64,000 nt of DNA from Ditylenchus dipsaci. Its lineage: Eukaryota; Nematoda; Chromadorea; Rhabditida; Anguinidae. The stretch spans positions 1 to 64,000 of the forward strand of contig SADC01000063.1 in NCBI GenBank assembly GCA_004194705.1. The letters run 5' to 3'. The notes below the pieces were generated by a model that made no database searches, was not told the origin of the DNA, and worked only from the letters and a program-made list of their open reading frames with translations. This document shows, piece after piece, positions 11,432-23,020 of the stretch; within the stretch, counting starts at the first letter, position 1, and each line of letters starts with the position of its first letter. The position numbers were made by a program, and so were the translations under genes.

Positions 11432-12180
11432 CAGGGTTGGCCAATTTTTTGAACTATTTCTTTTGGTCATAACTTTTTGAATTTAAAGTGTTATGAAGAG
11501 ATCTTTTTTTATTCGAAAGAGGAGAAGATAGGAATTTGTTTGACACCTCAACCGTCACTTTTCGTTAAAAATTTCGTTTTCCGCTGGCTGGTTAAACATT
11601 TGCCTAATTTTTAGGCGAAATTCCGTAACATCTCTTCATTGAACAACACAACAACGTTCGCGCAAAGACATCAACATTAACAACAAATTACTCGATGTTT
11701 CCATATTCTTGCTCCACACTTCGACCTTGAACTTCGATGCATCTGCGGAGACGATTTTCGTAAGAGTTAAGGGTCCGATCCAGCATCTCCCATGGCAAAT
11801 TGTCGAAAGCATCATGTATCCGTTGCTTGAGCTCCTCCAAATTGGCCGGCTGCGTGCGGTAGACCTGCGCTTTGATGTGGCCCTACAAAAAGAAATCACA
11901 TGGCGTAAGATTCGCAGAGTACGAAGGCCATGGCATGTTTAGTGATTTTCTTCCCATCCATCGTCCTTAAAACAATCACACAAAATTAGAATATAAAAAT
12001 TAGGCAAATGTTTAACCGGCCAGCGGAAAACGAAATTTTCAACAAAAAGTGACGGTTGAGGTGTCAAACGAATTTCTATTTCTATTCTCCTCTTTCGAAT
12101 AAGAAAAGATCTCGTCATAACACTTGAAATTCAAAAAGTTATGACCAAAAGAAGTAGTTCGAAAAAATTGGCCAACCCTG
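11432..12180. mobile_element. Tc1/mariner-type deletion derivative with ~190-bp inverted repeats
   Basis: The element runs from CAGGGTTGGCCAATTTTTT (11432) to the matching inverted end at 12180 and is flanked by TA on both sides (11430-11431, 12181-12182), the target duplication of the Tc1/mariner superfamily. The inverted repeats extend for about 190 bp and include TGGTCATAACTTTTTGAAT and AACATTTGCCTAA. The interior retains only the end of a transposase on the minus strand, so the copy is non-autonomous. Confidence 0.85.
11688..11935 (-). pseudogene. C-terminal remnant of a mariner-like transposase
   Basis: The minus strand reads PWPSYSANLTPCDFFL, an in-frame TAG where mariner-type enzymes have Trp, then GHIKAQVYRTQPANLEELKQ and on through PWEMLDRTLNSYENRLRRC to a TAA at 11688-11690. 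The P-x-x-S-x-x-L-x-P-x-D-F-F block holds the third catalytic Asp of the DDD/E triad, and the following Leu/Glu-rich segment is the usual C-terminal end of this family. The N-terminal DNA-binding domain and the first two catalytic residues are missing. The remnant lies wholly between the inverted repeats of the element at 11432-12180. Confidence 0.75.
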
Positions 12181-12182
12181 TA

Positions 12183-13424
12183 TAAAAAGATGCAGGAATA
12201 TAGGAGTTAAAAACACACAAACCTAGGGCGACCAGATCAACTAGCTGGTTCAAACAACCAACTTGCAAGCAGTATTCGTGAAGCATCGAATTTATATAAA
12301 TAGAAAGCTGGTCAAATTATGTTCCAATAAGATATGGGTCAAAACTAAAATTGCGAATTTATGGAAATTTTTAAATTTTTTTTCAATTTTTTCTAAAAAC
12401 TGACTAAAAAATCAAAAAGGGCAATTTAATTCAACTAAATCTTAAATGATGTCATTTACTTAAACCCTACCTGTTTCAGCTGTTCCTTTGCCAAAGTCGC
12501 TACTTTGAATGGCTGGCTAGTCTAGTCAAGAGTCAAGGTGTCCCTTTCCACTTGTTTTGCTTGAACTACTGTTGGAAAGCCAAATTCAGGCAATTTTTTT
12601 GTCTCCGCTTTTAAGTCTCCAGAATATTTGACCTTTTTAGCAAAAAATGTGCACAAATTTAATCCATCCACTTTTCACATCTATATAAATAACCTTTGTA
12701 TTTGTAATCTACTATTCTGAAAAAACCTCATTTTCGGCCGAGTTAGAGCCCCTTGAAGTGCAGCAACATAGCCAATTTTGGGCTTTTTGCCCATGATTGA
12801 GTATTTTCTACTTTCTGCCATTCAATTTAGAGGTAAAGAGGAGGCATGATTGCTTCCTGCAAAAAAGGGAGGGGTGGATAAACCTATTACTTACCAGCCC
12901 TCACTCCTGCATAAACTTGGCTACGCTAGAGTAGGCATATAACTGAGTGTGTTCTGTTAATCATTGCTTTGGCGATGTTTTTGAGCGGCTAAATAGCTAT
13001 ATTCGACTTAATAATGATGTATTAACACTAGAATTACTGTTTTTGAATTCCCTGTGTGTGCTAAAGAATTTTGTGCTGAACTTTTTGGAATTTTCCTTAT
13101 GCTGAAAAATTCAATGATTTTTGACAAAGTTGAGCCAACTCTTTGAACCATTACAAATTCTTAGGCAGGAGTACACTATTTGGCCATAGTCAAAAGTGAT
13201 TTTCGAGACCTTACTATTTTATATACCCTAAAACGATAAAAACGGCAAAAAAAGTGTAAGAAGGAAATTTAAAAAAAAAATCGGCTGCCTTGATACCCCG
13301 TGTGGTTTAGGCTAACTTTTGCCTTGGTCCACTTTATGGTTGTGGTCATTTTTTAATATTTTATCCCGTTTTGGTTTATTATTTTTTTATTTATGTATTT
13401 TTAATCATTTGTCTTAATCGTAAT
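12183..13424. other. Non-coding stretch
   Basis: Open plus-strand codons at 12481-12610 after a TGTTTCAG site could be an exon but show no motif. The GAGTACACTATTTGGCC block at 13168-13184 matches the complement of the right end of the element ending near 16090 and resembles a stretch at about 56985, so it is probably a solo end of that family. Confidence 0.35.
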
Positions 13425-13612
13425 CATGTCTAAGGTAAGTTCCCCTTCGGGGGCGCAGGGGCTTGGGCGCTTAGAGTTGAGATGCGCACACACACACACA
13501 CACTTCAGACACAAATCACTCGAAAGTGACTCTGGATGCATGAAAAAGCATGCATACCAGAGTTTATTTATGCGGTAGGCCCAGTCAACAGAACTATGTT
13601 AAAATTCCATCT
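13425..13612. repeat. Module A copy
   Basis: Contains the full module A signature: TCATGTCTAAGGTAAGT, the GGGGGCGCAGGGGCTTGG loop, GAGATGCGCACAC, an AC microsatellite (13485-13502), ATCACTCGAAAGTGACTC and the GCATGCATACCAGAG half-palindrome. Outer arms like those of the 9829 and 14190 elements are not visible here. Confidence 0.65.
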
Positions 13613-13880
13613 TTCAAGTTCAACAAAGCGTTTAGGGTCAGAAAATGACCAAAGATCATGGGGGGGCCAAGGTGAAAGTTGGCCATCAAAAAACTGTAAA
13701 TCTTGAAATAATTTATTTATCCCAGTTTTGTCATAGTTGCCGAAAATTACGGGGCGAATTGTTTTTCGAAAAATGGTTTCCCCACATTGTTTCCTACCGT
13801 TCTTATCGTTTAATGGCATATTTTTAAATAATAACACCTCAAAAAAAACTCATTTACGGCTCTGGCCAAATGGTAATGAG

Positions 13881-14131
13881 AAAAAATCGGGTCAGAAAAA
13901 ATCGGGTCGGAAAAAACCGGGTCAGAAAAAATCGGGTCGGAAAAAATCGGGTCAGAAAAAATCGGGTCGGAAAAATCGGGTCAGAAAAAAATCGGGTCGG
14001 AAAAAATCGGGTCAGAAAAAATCGGGTCGGAAAAAATCGGGTCAGAAAAAATCGGGTCGGAAAAAACCGGGTCAGAGAAAATCGGGTCGGAAAAAATCGG
14101 GTCAGAAAAAATCGGGTCGGAAAAAATCAGG
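13881..14131 (+). repeat. Tandem array of 15-bp GTCRGAAAAAATCGG units
   Basis: About 17 units alternate between GTCAG and GTCGG variants, giving a 30-bp higher period. Two single-base length changes shift the phase. Frames through the array give Lys-Asn-Arg-Val repeats and are not taken as genes. This array forms the left terminal repeat of the element at 13859-16090. Confidence 0.85.
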
Positions 14132-14189
14132 TCACTATATTTTTTGTACCTGGGGGGACTGGGGGAGGGGTGTTAAGACCTTTGGCTTA

Positions 14190-15045
14190 AATTCAGAATT
14201 CCCCACGAGGACTGATCAGGTGGAGGAGATAACTTCATATTCGTGTTTCTCGACCCGATTTCATGAGAAAGCCGCGTTTTTTTGGTTCTGAGAAAAAATT
14301 TTTTCGAACCACAGGGGGTGGGTATCATGGTTTTTTAGTCAAAATTTGAAAAATTTAAATTGGCGCCTTTTGAATTTTAAAGGGATTAAGGGCTGTATTC
14401 GGAGAGGAAGGGAATAATACAGGGGCCACTAATCACACAGGGGCCACTAACAAGAAGATGTTGAACATAGTTTTGAATGCTGGTGCCTACCGCATGAATA
14501 AACTCTGGTATGCATGCTTTTTCATGCATATCCAGAGTCACTTTCGAGTGATTTGTGTCTAAGGTATGTGGGTGTGCGCATCTCAACTCCAAGCCCCAAG
14601 CCCCATGCGCCTCCGAAGGGTGCGCAGGGGGCTTGAGAGTTAGAGATGCGCGCACTCACTTACCTTAGACATGATTCCGAGAAGTACTCTTGACCATAAA
14701 ATGCATATAGAGTCTTTTTTTGCCACGGCCCAGTTGAAAAACATGGTGAGGCAGGCGAAGAATACAAAAATTTTGAATTTTTAACGTTCTGCCATAACAG
14801 TGGCCCCCTTTTATTCCCTTCCTCTCCGAATACAGCCCTTAATCCCTTTAAAATTCAAAAGGCGCCAATTTAAATTTTTCAAATTTTGACTAAAAAACCA
14901 TGATACCCACCCCCCTGTGGTTGGAAAAAATTTTTTTCTCAGAAGCAAATAAACGCGCGGCTTTTTCATGAAATCGGGTTCGAGAAACACGAATATGAAG
15001 TTATCTCTTCCACCTGATCAGTCCCGTGGGGGGGGGGGGAGGGGT
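14190..15045. mobile_element. Large palindromic element, copy 2
   Basis: Close relative of the element at 9829-10700, with the same arm landmarks (GGACTGATCAGGTGGA, ATGGTTTTTTAGTC, GAATACAGCCCTTAAT) and a module A centre at about 14450-14695. The centre has reverse orientation relative to copy 1, as expected for a palindrome read either way. One left-arm block (CAGGGGCCACTAA) is partly duplicated at 14419-14450. Ends are ATTCAGAATTCCCC on the left and a G run on the right. No coding capacity. Confidence 0.7.
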
Positions 15046-15084
15046 TTCGTCACTGCAACCAGACCTTTTTTGGTCAACTGTGAA

Positions 15085-15331
15085 TACCGTATTTTCTCTA
15101 ATTAGCCCGATTCATTTTTCAATCACCCGAAAATCGGAAAACTTTGAATTCGATCTCGAGTTTTTCCGTCGAAAATTATTAATCTGAAAAGCGATATCGG
15201 CAGAGCTCGCGGGAACTAAGAAAACGCAATAAACAGCTATGCAAAATATTTACCCTGTTCCGAGATACAGACCCTCAAAGTGGAGGGGTGGGTTTATTAG
15301 AGAGGTTGGGCTAATTAGAGGAAATACGGTA
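15085..15331. mobile_element. Family-B MITE (TACCGTATTT ... AAATACGGTA)
   Basis: Inverted ends TACCGTATTTTCTCTAATTAG and CTAATTAGAGGAAATACGGTA, both starting at TA, define a 247-bp element with no coding capacity. Relatives lie at 25157, 39143, 41091, 41206 and 57777. The TA at both tips is consistent with TA target preference. Confidence 0.8.
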
Positions 15332-15524
15332 GTGTTTGAACATCTGCTATGTAATTTAAAGAGGATAAAAGAGTTGTTTCCCAACGTTCTTCCTACTAAA
15401 TAGTCAGGGTTTCAAAAAAAATTTGGTCTTTGGTCAATCATAATGTGACCAATTGCCTTGGTCCTTCATGCTTGATAAACCAAAAGGGTACCTGGATATC
15501 TTTTAAAATACCAAAAAAGATGTG

Positions 15525-15940
15525 ATTTGAACATAGTTTCGTCAGCTGGGGATTACCGAATACAGAAAGGTATGCATGCATTTTTTATGCATCCAGAATC
15601 ACTTTCGAGTGATTCGTGTCTGAGATATGTGGGTGTGCGCATCTATAACCAACCAAGCCCCTTGGCCCCTTTCGCGAGCGTATCGCTATTTGAGAGTCAG
15701 AGATGCACGCATTCAATTAGATTAGACACGATTCCGAACAAGACTCTTGATCGTGAATGCATTAAAGACTCTTTTTGCCCAGCTCCAGTGATCAAAACCT
15801 GGTAGGATACCTCAATATATGATATGTCAGCTTGGGGGAGCTTCAGCTCGCACCCTTCGGGGCGCAGGAAGGTTTGTTTGCTTGGGGTTGAGATGCCTGC
15901 ACCCACATACCTGAGACGCAAATCACAGTTGTTTAAACAC
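15525..15940. repeat. Two adjacent module A copies, diverged
   Basis: The first (15525-15775) has TTGAACATAGTTT, GGTATGCATGCATTTTTTATG, CACTTTCGAGTGATT and GAGATGCACGCATTC in module order. The second (15830-15940) keeps only CGCACCCTTCGGGGCGCAGG, GAGATGCCTGCACCCACATACC and part of the CAAATCAC tail. Confidence 0.6.
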
Positions 15941-16090
15941 AATCATAGTTGACCAAAAAAGCTACCTCCAACTCCCATCGCAACAACCTCCCCCCCAGGT
16001 ACATAAGTGCCATAAAAAATATAATAACCCGATTTTTTCCGACCCGATTTTTGCGACCCGATTTTTTCTCATAACCGGCCAAATAGTGTA

Positions 16091-17882
16091 CTTTAGCCTA
16101 TTCTCATCAACAACAAAGTGATTTGTCATAGTATATTTAAGCAGTAGTAGTTAACTATCAAGCTGCATATTAACAGAACAGACGAAAATTGAGCATTGAA
16201 CAAAATGCATGGTAATAAGAAAAAGAGGAAGTGACAACCTCCAATTTGCATAATTATGATTTTGATATAAATATATATTATAAAATTAGTGTTGTGCAGA
16301 CTTATTATAAGGCAGTGTCAACAATACCACCTACATTTTCATGTTATATTCTTGTGGCGGCCCGTCTTACGTATAGTAAATAAATTTTTATGTAAATTTT
16401 ACCCTTTGGTCCATAAGTTGGTTTATTTTTCAAGCCCTTCGAAATCTTAAAAAAGTCGGTCTTAAAAATTTCGGGTGCTTGACTAAATTCGAACAAATAT
16501 TGATCGATAGAGCTCATGGGAGCCGTACTAATTCTAATTTTTTGGGTCATTATGCACAGTATCCTACTCTTGACTACTATTTCTTTCATGGAAAATGTTC
16601 ATTCCGAAAAAATAAAAAAAATATCCCGTCAGATAAGTAGTATTTTTTACCAAATTTTTAACAATTTCTCATGTGAAAATCGATCATCTTCTACATAATT
16701 TTCCAATAAATCCAAACGCTGAATAAAAATTTTAAAAATTTTTTAACCCTAAGACTAAACCGATCACCCCTCGCTTTTTCAAAACGTATTTATGACATTA
16801 TGTTTTTGACCCATTTTCGAAGACCGGCTACAGGTAAGTCACTTTTTTGTTCATAGTTAATCAAGCTGGCTACAGATTTGTTTTATCTCACTGGCTTGGA
16901 CATATTTACAAGCAGATGTTTTTTTTGACTTATCTTCTATATAGTGGAAATAGTTTTCTAGTACCTATTTTCATAATATATTTAGTGCAGCTTAATAACC
17001 TATATTTATGGCTGCTTCATAGTATGGAGATGGACTGAAAAACACTAAAACATGCCAACAATAATAATTGCTTAGCCAAAAAAACAGTTGTTGAGACCAA
17101 TAATAAAGCTTATGATTTTATGGTATGTGCGGTTTTTTGCTGTTTGTGCTTTGCCTGTGTGTTCAATCCAGTGACCAAATGTGCCTTGGTCCCATTTTTT
17201 TATTATTATTAAAATAACTATTTTGTAGAGTATAGTGGATTTTACAAAACTATTTTCTAGCGTTAATATTTGATAGTGACACGCCCAAAAATTTTATACC
17301 TAGTTAGAAGCGACTCTTTTTCAACTCATATATTGAAAAAAGAGTCTGACCTAATTCGAAACCGAATTTCTCGGAGTTTCTCCTGGTGGAGTTAGTAGAG
17401 AAAAATATTTTAACAAATATACAGACAGTATACCAAAGTAGATTTTTGACCTTTTTTCGACGGGATTTTCGAGTTTCCATGTTTGATTTTTGTGTCTTTT
17501 TCTGACTGTTCGCCAAAAATATTAAAATCGACTACGCTCTGCAAGAATTTAGGCGTCGATGAGTGCATTTCGTTAGCTTTTCGTGTTAGTGAATTAAGAA
17601 CTGCTGGTCCATTTTTTTTCAAAAATGAGAGTGAGAATGACTTCACAATTTTGGTGAAATGTTTTCAGACTGAGAATTCAAGCAGATCACTGCTCATATG
17701 GCATCATTTTTTTCTAACCTTGTAGTCTTGTTTTGGATGCATTCCTGAAATTAATAAAATTATTGCTTATTACTTTCCCGACTTCCTCATTCATTTGGCT
17801 CTTTAAAACATCATTTTTCGCATATTTGGAGAATTGTCTAAGATCCTAGTCCTAATAAAATATATGCTATGGAATTTTGCAG
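16091..17882. other. Non-coding stretch
   Basis: AT-rich. Small open frames at 16344-17725 overlap on both strands without motif or splice context. No repeat relation was recognised. Confidence 0.35.
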
Positions 17883-18059
17883 GATGTTTCCCTTGCCCAA
17901 GTTCAGTGTGAAAATAGGTGCTAAATTGAGCGAAGTAGTGCCTCTAGTCTCTAATACCACTTCTAAGGACGATAATCAGCAGACTGAGCAGAAATATCAG
18001 CAATCAACCCTTATAAAACACTTCTTTCGCCTGAGTCAGCATATAAGAAGCTTTCAAAG
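17883..18059 (+). CDS. Candidate first coding exon, unidentified
   Basis: The exon follows a TTTTGCAG acceptor, has ATG at 17884 one base in, and ends in phase 2 at AG|GTAGGT (18060). The 58 codons encode MFPLPKFSVKIGAKLSEVV, a polar Ser/Thr/Gln segment (TSKDDNQQTEQKYQQ) and a basic end. In nematodes an acceptor this close to an ATG could also receive a spliced leader. The next plausible plus-strand coding exon is at 26120, so it might be a distant first exon of the CaMKK gene, but the join would need one of two frames and is unproven. Confidence 0.45.
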
Positions 18060-20775
18060 GTAGGTTTTAATCAATTTTTTATAACAAAAGATTGCATGCA
18101 CCAACGAAAATTCATAACAAAAATAAAATCTATTTTTGAAATGTCATGATATTTACCGAAAATAATGCCATTTTAAAATAGGAAAAATATCCTTGACAAA
18201 AAAAATTTCAGTAAATTTTTTTAAATTTAAATTTTTTTTTAAACTTTTAAATGAAAAGAATTTATTTGGCGCCAAAAATGTATATTTCAAATATATTTTT
18301 GAATAGATAAAAAAAGAATAGATAAAAATTTACTTTTACTCCTTCTAAAGTAAGTGAATTTAGGGTAAACTTACGTATCTCCGATTGTTTATAGTGTTGC
18401 AACAATAATCTTGTGTTAGCGTGTTTCAAATATCACACGCAAACTCTGACAAAGTGTTTGACTGCTGCTTTGCTCATTTATTAAAATTTGCTTTATTTTT
18501 ATGGTTGAAATGGCTCTGTAACACTCAAGTTTTGCACAGTACATACTTCTTCTGCTCATCGAAGAGATTAAATTTTTTCTATATCCTACCTATTTAGTGT
18601 ACTAGTTCGGTTTACCACACCCCAATTATCCTAAAAGCTTCGGTTTGAAAATTCTGGCTCTCTTAATTGTTGATGCTGTCATCTTTCACTCCGGCATTAG
18701 GTAACTTTTCTCTTCTGTTTCTTTTTTCTTTTTTGGTATCCCATTGACAAATGCTAAAAACTATTTCTAAAAAAGAAGAAGCAAGCCGTTAAATGAAGTA
18801 ACTTAGGGATTTTTAGAGAAGCATCAATAGTATAAAGTTTTCATTGAATCAATTGGATAATATAAAATGCTGGAATTAATTTTTAAATTTTCTATGTCTT
18901 TTTTTAAACTACAGCTTTTAACTATAAATCAACAAATGTATGTGTTCACTTCTGAATGACATACAGGGTGATCAAACTTTTTCTCCCACTATTATTTTTC
19001 GCACAAATTTTCTCCATGATCTTAACTTTTTGATCGACTTTTTATTCGAAAGCACTTGCATTGTCACTTTTTTCAAAGAAAATAAAGTTTGAAAAAATAG
19101 TTCGAAAATTTTAGTTTTGAATTTAATAAGCCTACTTAGGGTTAGTTTAACAACACCCCCCCCCCTTTATTTTGACGTTGATATACATTTTAGCAATGCC
19201 ATATACTTATAAAAAATCTAAATTCGTCCGGCCGGTTTTCTGGCCCTAGGTAAATTCACCCGCAGTAAATTTACCCTTGCTATTTTTTTTGACAAGATTA
19301 TCATAGAAACCTAGGTGATTCGTGTTTTCTATAATTTAGCCTCAATTCTGATGGATAGTCCATGCATCAACCGAATCGAGTGGGTGAATATACTGCGGGT
19401 GACTTTACTGCTGGTAATTTTACTGCTGCCTGTTTTTCTTGTCGGAAACTTTAATGCTTTTCGTATCTGGCAAAAAAAAAGTTTGGACATGAAATTTTAA
19501 AAAATGAAAAAACATTTTTTTTTAAATTGAAAATCCACATTGAAAATCCTGTTATCATAAACCATAAAAATCCGTGTACTACCTAATCATTATTCACTGC
19601 CAGTTCATTGTGCTGTTGCTCTATTTGAGGGGATGCCTTAGCAACTTGCTAGCCAGCCAGCATCTAGCCAGTCAGCTGTCTGCCCAGCAGCAAACAAGAC
19701 CCTCTAGCTCCTTTTTTATAGACATTGGTTTGCCTGGCGCACACACACAAGCTAGTCCCAAGAAAGAGTCTCACGCAATCGATTGCTTCGCTGGGCTTGC
19801 AGTTGGCTGGCTATAGATGCATGCCACAAACTGGTATGTATGTGTTGAGCAGTGGAAACGTAATTTAATTAGCTGCTTCTAGGAGCATTTATCAATGGCA
19901 TCTGCTTCTTTTTGAAATATTATTTTTGTCTGATCCGTTTTGTAGGTTTGCTCGTGGGTTTTGTACTTTTCTATTAGGCTTGCAGCCAATTTTGCAATTT
20001 TTTTCAAAATTAGCTTAGTTTTGGTTAAAAGGATATCTTAATAATTTTTGCATTATTTGAAAGTTGTTTTGAGGCATATTATCTTTGTGTGTTTTCAGAA
20101 TGTTCTCGCATCTGAAAACATTTTCGGAAAATAGCAATTACTGCGCGAATTTTTTTAATCCGTGGTTTTTATTGTTATTGTTTTGAGATAGTTTTAATGC
20201 TATGACATTATACATTTTGTACTTTGTTTACATAGGTATTGGTCTGAACTAGTCAAAAGCTATATAAAAAATCGAGGGTCTGTCAAACAAGCTGCTCACC
20301 GGGTGTGTTATAAAAATTTGAACACTTTTAAATTTTCAATTATTTAACATTTTCTTTGGTACAGCATTCACAAATTTTGAGATCTATTTAGTCATTTTAT
20401 CTAAATTATTAATTTTTCAAAATCAAAGAAAGTCGCCAAAATCAGTAAACAAAAACTTTGGGCTACTTTTATGCTCTATTGAACTTTGTGTACCGAAAAT
20501 TTGCAATTTTCCCCGCTATTATTTTTTTTTACAATTTTTGTTTATTGCTATTGTTTTGAGCTAGATAATTAAGAAAAAAGTAAGATTCCAAAATTAGCAT
20601 TAGAAAAACAAAAAGAAGGACCACGGCACATTTTCAGTACCTATAGTACAATAAAGTATAATCTTTTTCGAAAATGACAAATGCCACCTGAAATAGCCAG
20701 TTTGTCACCCTAAAATAGTTCTGAACCCCTTTATAAATGACCAAAAAGGGTACTTTTAGGTGCCTTATGTTGCCT
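18060..20775. other. Non-coding stretch with one mariner-like end
   Basis: TACAGGGTGATCAAACTTTT at 18963-18982 looks like a Tc1/mariner-type terminus with TA, but no matching right end was found. An S/Q-rich open frame at 19574-19816 has no recognisable motif. The rest is AT-rich and featureless to the eye. Confidence 0.35.
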
Positions 20776-20992
20776 TAAGAATCGTCTCCTTTGTTGATGG
20801 TTAGCAAAGAATGACCTAAGCCTGCTCATTTTCGGGGACGGAAATGGCCAAACATGAATACATGCTCTCAAATTTGGCACCAAATTTGAGGGCAAGTATT
20901 CATGTTTGGCCATTTCCGTCCCCGAAAATGAGCAGGCTTAGGTCATTCTTTGCTAACCATCGATATAGGAAACGATTCTGAACATTCCTATA
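20776..20992. repeat. Near-perfect long hairpin
   Basis: Arms of about 80 bp (20798-20878 and 20881-20961) are almost exact reverse complements, centred on CAAATTTGG-CA-CCAAATTTG with a two-base loop. They extend more weakly outward to GAATCGT on both sides, giving about 105 bp per arm. The open frame on the minus strand here is a by-product of the palindrome. Confidence 0.85.
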
Positions 20993-21114
20993 TAAGAACA
21001 TTTTCAAGTGATCAATAAATTGGCTGAGAATAAAGCGGAAAAACCTGTCACTTTAAAGCTCTAGGTTTCAATGGTTTCATCTAAGACAACATATTCTTAA
21101 ACGCCACTGTTTTT

Positions 21115-21290
21115 CCACTAACAAAGGTTGCATGAAACGGTTTCAAAGGTTGCCTTGAAACCATAGGTTTGCCGGAAACGGTTTCAAGGGTTTCCTTGAA
21201 ACTGGTTTCTTGAAACGGTTTCAAGGGTTTCTTCGAAACGGTTTCAAAAGTCCGTGAAACGGTTTCATGCAACGGTTTCACGAGTATAAA
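21115..21290. repeat. Array of GAAACGGTTTCAAGG units
   Basis: About nine copies of a self-complementary GAAACGGTTTC core separated by short spacers, with several units in each orientation because the core is palindromic. No coding interpretation is needed. Confidence 0.7.
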
Positions 21291-21388
21291 AAGTGCCATT
21301 GTGATCTCGTTGAAATTCAACTTTTCAGAAATATTTTTGTCTTGAATGCCGCCTTTTGGAAAAAAATTTGCCAGCTGTTTGGGGCTAG

Positions 21389-21532
21389 GAGAAACTCGCC
21401 AAAAACGAAATTTGCCAAAAGTATGTTTTGCCAAAACGTTCGGTGAAATTCGGGCGAATTCAACCGAATTTCACCGAAAGTTTCGGCAAAAGATACTTTT
21501 GGCAAATTTCGTTTTTGGCGAGTTTCCCCTAA
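21389..21532. repeat. Inverted repeat with ~65-bp arms
   Basis: Arms 21389-21453 and 21464-21532 are close reverse complements (GAAACTCGCCAAAAACGAAA and complement; GGTGAAATTCGG and complement) around a short GCGAATTCAA centre. The arms contain smaller internal repeats of TTTTGGCAAA. Confidence 0.75.
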
Positions 21533-22131
21533 CCCTGTTTGGTAATTTGAGTTGTTCACCCTGAGGATACATGCAAGTGGCGCCAAAAATTACTTTTTAG
21601 CCATAAAAAAATTGCAAGTACATTGTTAACAATCGATCTTTCCGAAACTTATGAAACTTAATTGCGCAATCCCTAGCTGGATTTCCAGTAATTGAGGTGT
21701 GTGTATGTGCGCATGTTATGTTTTCATTTACCCTCTTACTCTTTCTTTTTGTTTAATTAGACCTGCTGCTGCTAGTGTTTGTTAAAAAAAATGACGTGAG
21801 CAGCATATGCACACACATACTTCCCTGCTATGGCGGTAATCTGGCTCGTGAAACCATATATAGCTCCAGATTGCCCGCACATTCTTCTGGATTTAAACAC
21901 CAGAAATGGCAAATCTACAAGGCTGTAGAATATTTCGTTCTACGGTTAAACTATTTTGCAATTATTTTTTTGTGTGTTTTGCTTGTATTTTTGAAGCTCA
22001 TGTCGGACCAAGAAACAGCGATCAAAATTCAGAATTTTTATAAGTATTTCATGATTTAATATACTCTCTATAGTTGACCAAACACTCACTATAGTTAACT
22101 ATTTGAGTTGACTGTAAATAGATTTGTTATA

Positions 22132-22270
22132 CAGTCGACCCTCGATTTAATGGCACCCCTAGGGACCGGGTCCGGGGTGCCGTTTAATCGAGGGTTCACT
22201 TTGACTAAATCTTAGTCAATGCTGACCAAATCGGTCTATTTTTGGGTGCCGTTAAATCGAGGGTTGACTG
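22132..22270. mobile_element. Pogo/Tigger-type MITE
   Basis: Ends CAGTCGACCCTCGATTTAA and TTAAATCGAGGGTTGACTG are inverted and flanked by TA on both sides. The CAGTC...TCGA termini with TA duplication are those of pogo-like elements. 139 bp, no coding capacity. Confidence 0.85.
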
Positions 22271-22366
22271 TAATAGACATTTTAAATTGACTTTAAATAA
22301 CTCGATGTAATTCAATATTGAGGTGGACTTAAATAAAAAAAATTAACGAGCTCCATAGTTGGTAAA

Positions 22367-22617
22367 ACTTCGACTCGCTACAATTGTGACTCGCTACACT
22401 TTTTGCGACTCGTTACACTTTAACTATTTTGTCCATTTCACCCAAAACATGTACTACATGTTCCCCTATCCCTTGCAATGTGGAGTGTGCTGGTCAACAA
22501 TTGGTCTGGTACAACAATCTGTACCCACATAACAATAGAAAATTCAATCTGTAGCGAGTCGCAATTGTAGCGAGTCGCAGTAGCGAGTCACAATTTGTAG
22601 CGAGTCGCAGGTCGTCC
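22367..22617. repeat. Inverted arrays of GCGACTCGCTACA units
   Basis: The left side (22371-22420) has three copies of GACTCGCTACA; the right side (22550-22612) has four copies of the complement TGTAGCGAGTC. About 130 bp of unrelated sequence lies between. Tandem units placed as inverted ends again suggest a foldback-style element. Confidence 0.7.
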
Positions 22618-22640
22618 CCATAGTTAGAGCTGAAGAACTA

Positions 22641-22819
22641 CAGTCGAGTCTCGATTTAACGTACCCCCTGGGGACCGGCCCTAGGGGTACGTTAAATCGA
22701 GGGGTACGTTATATCGGGGGTAAATTTGACGGAGTTAATTATTGGAGGGACCGGCCCTAGGGGTACGTTGAATCGAAGGGTACGTTAAATAGGGAGTACG
22801 TTAAATCGAGACTCGACTG
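22641..22819. mobile_element. Pogo-type MITE, 179 bp
   Basis: Ends CAGTCGAGTCTCGATTTAAC and its inverted match, flanked by TA (22639-22640 and 22820-22821). The interior repeats the GGTACGTTAAATCGAGG motif. Exactly the same length as the copy at 49711-49889. Confidence 0.88.
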
Positions 22820-23020
22820 TAGATGACTTTTCTTCTGCTTTTTTATGCTTTTTAAAATAAATAAGCAAAGACAGTTTTCTGTGACAGGATTTTTTGTTGA
22901 TGAACAGGAATCCTGCAGAATTTTGACAGAATCCGGGGCTGGCTTGTTCAGAATCTTTATTTTTTTTGCCAGTGGGAAAGGTTACAAAAAAGGTTAGAAA
23001 AGCAGTTGTAAAAGGGTTAA

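Larger units (their letters stand above)
13859..16090. mobile_element. Composite element with AATCGGGTC arrays at both ends
   Basis: The left end (GGCCAAATGGTAATGAG, an array of AAAAAATCGGGTCGG units, then TATATTTTTTGTACCTGGGG) is mirrored at the right (complement of the same landmarks at about 15998-16085, with only three array units). The left array is much longer than the right. Inside lie the second large palindromic element, a family-B MITE and module A fragments, so the interior is a nest of later insertions. There is no transposase. The arrangement of tandem arrays within inverted ends is that of foldback elements. Confidence 0.6.

Noticed and set aside
13870..14291. Open frames of 106 and 184 codons with Lys-Asn-Arg-Val or Lys-Ser-Gly-Arg repeats
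   Set aside because: They are translations of the 15-bp AATCGGGTC array at the end of a mobile element; open only because the unit length is a multiple of three.
20731..20913. 60-codon minus-strand frame
   Set aside because: Lies on one arm of the long hairpin; the same sequence reads on both strands because of the palindrome.
21775..22059. 94-codon plus-strand frame
   Set aside because: No start context, splice sites or motif; composition drifts from Ser-rich to a hydrophobic AT-driven tail.
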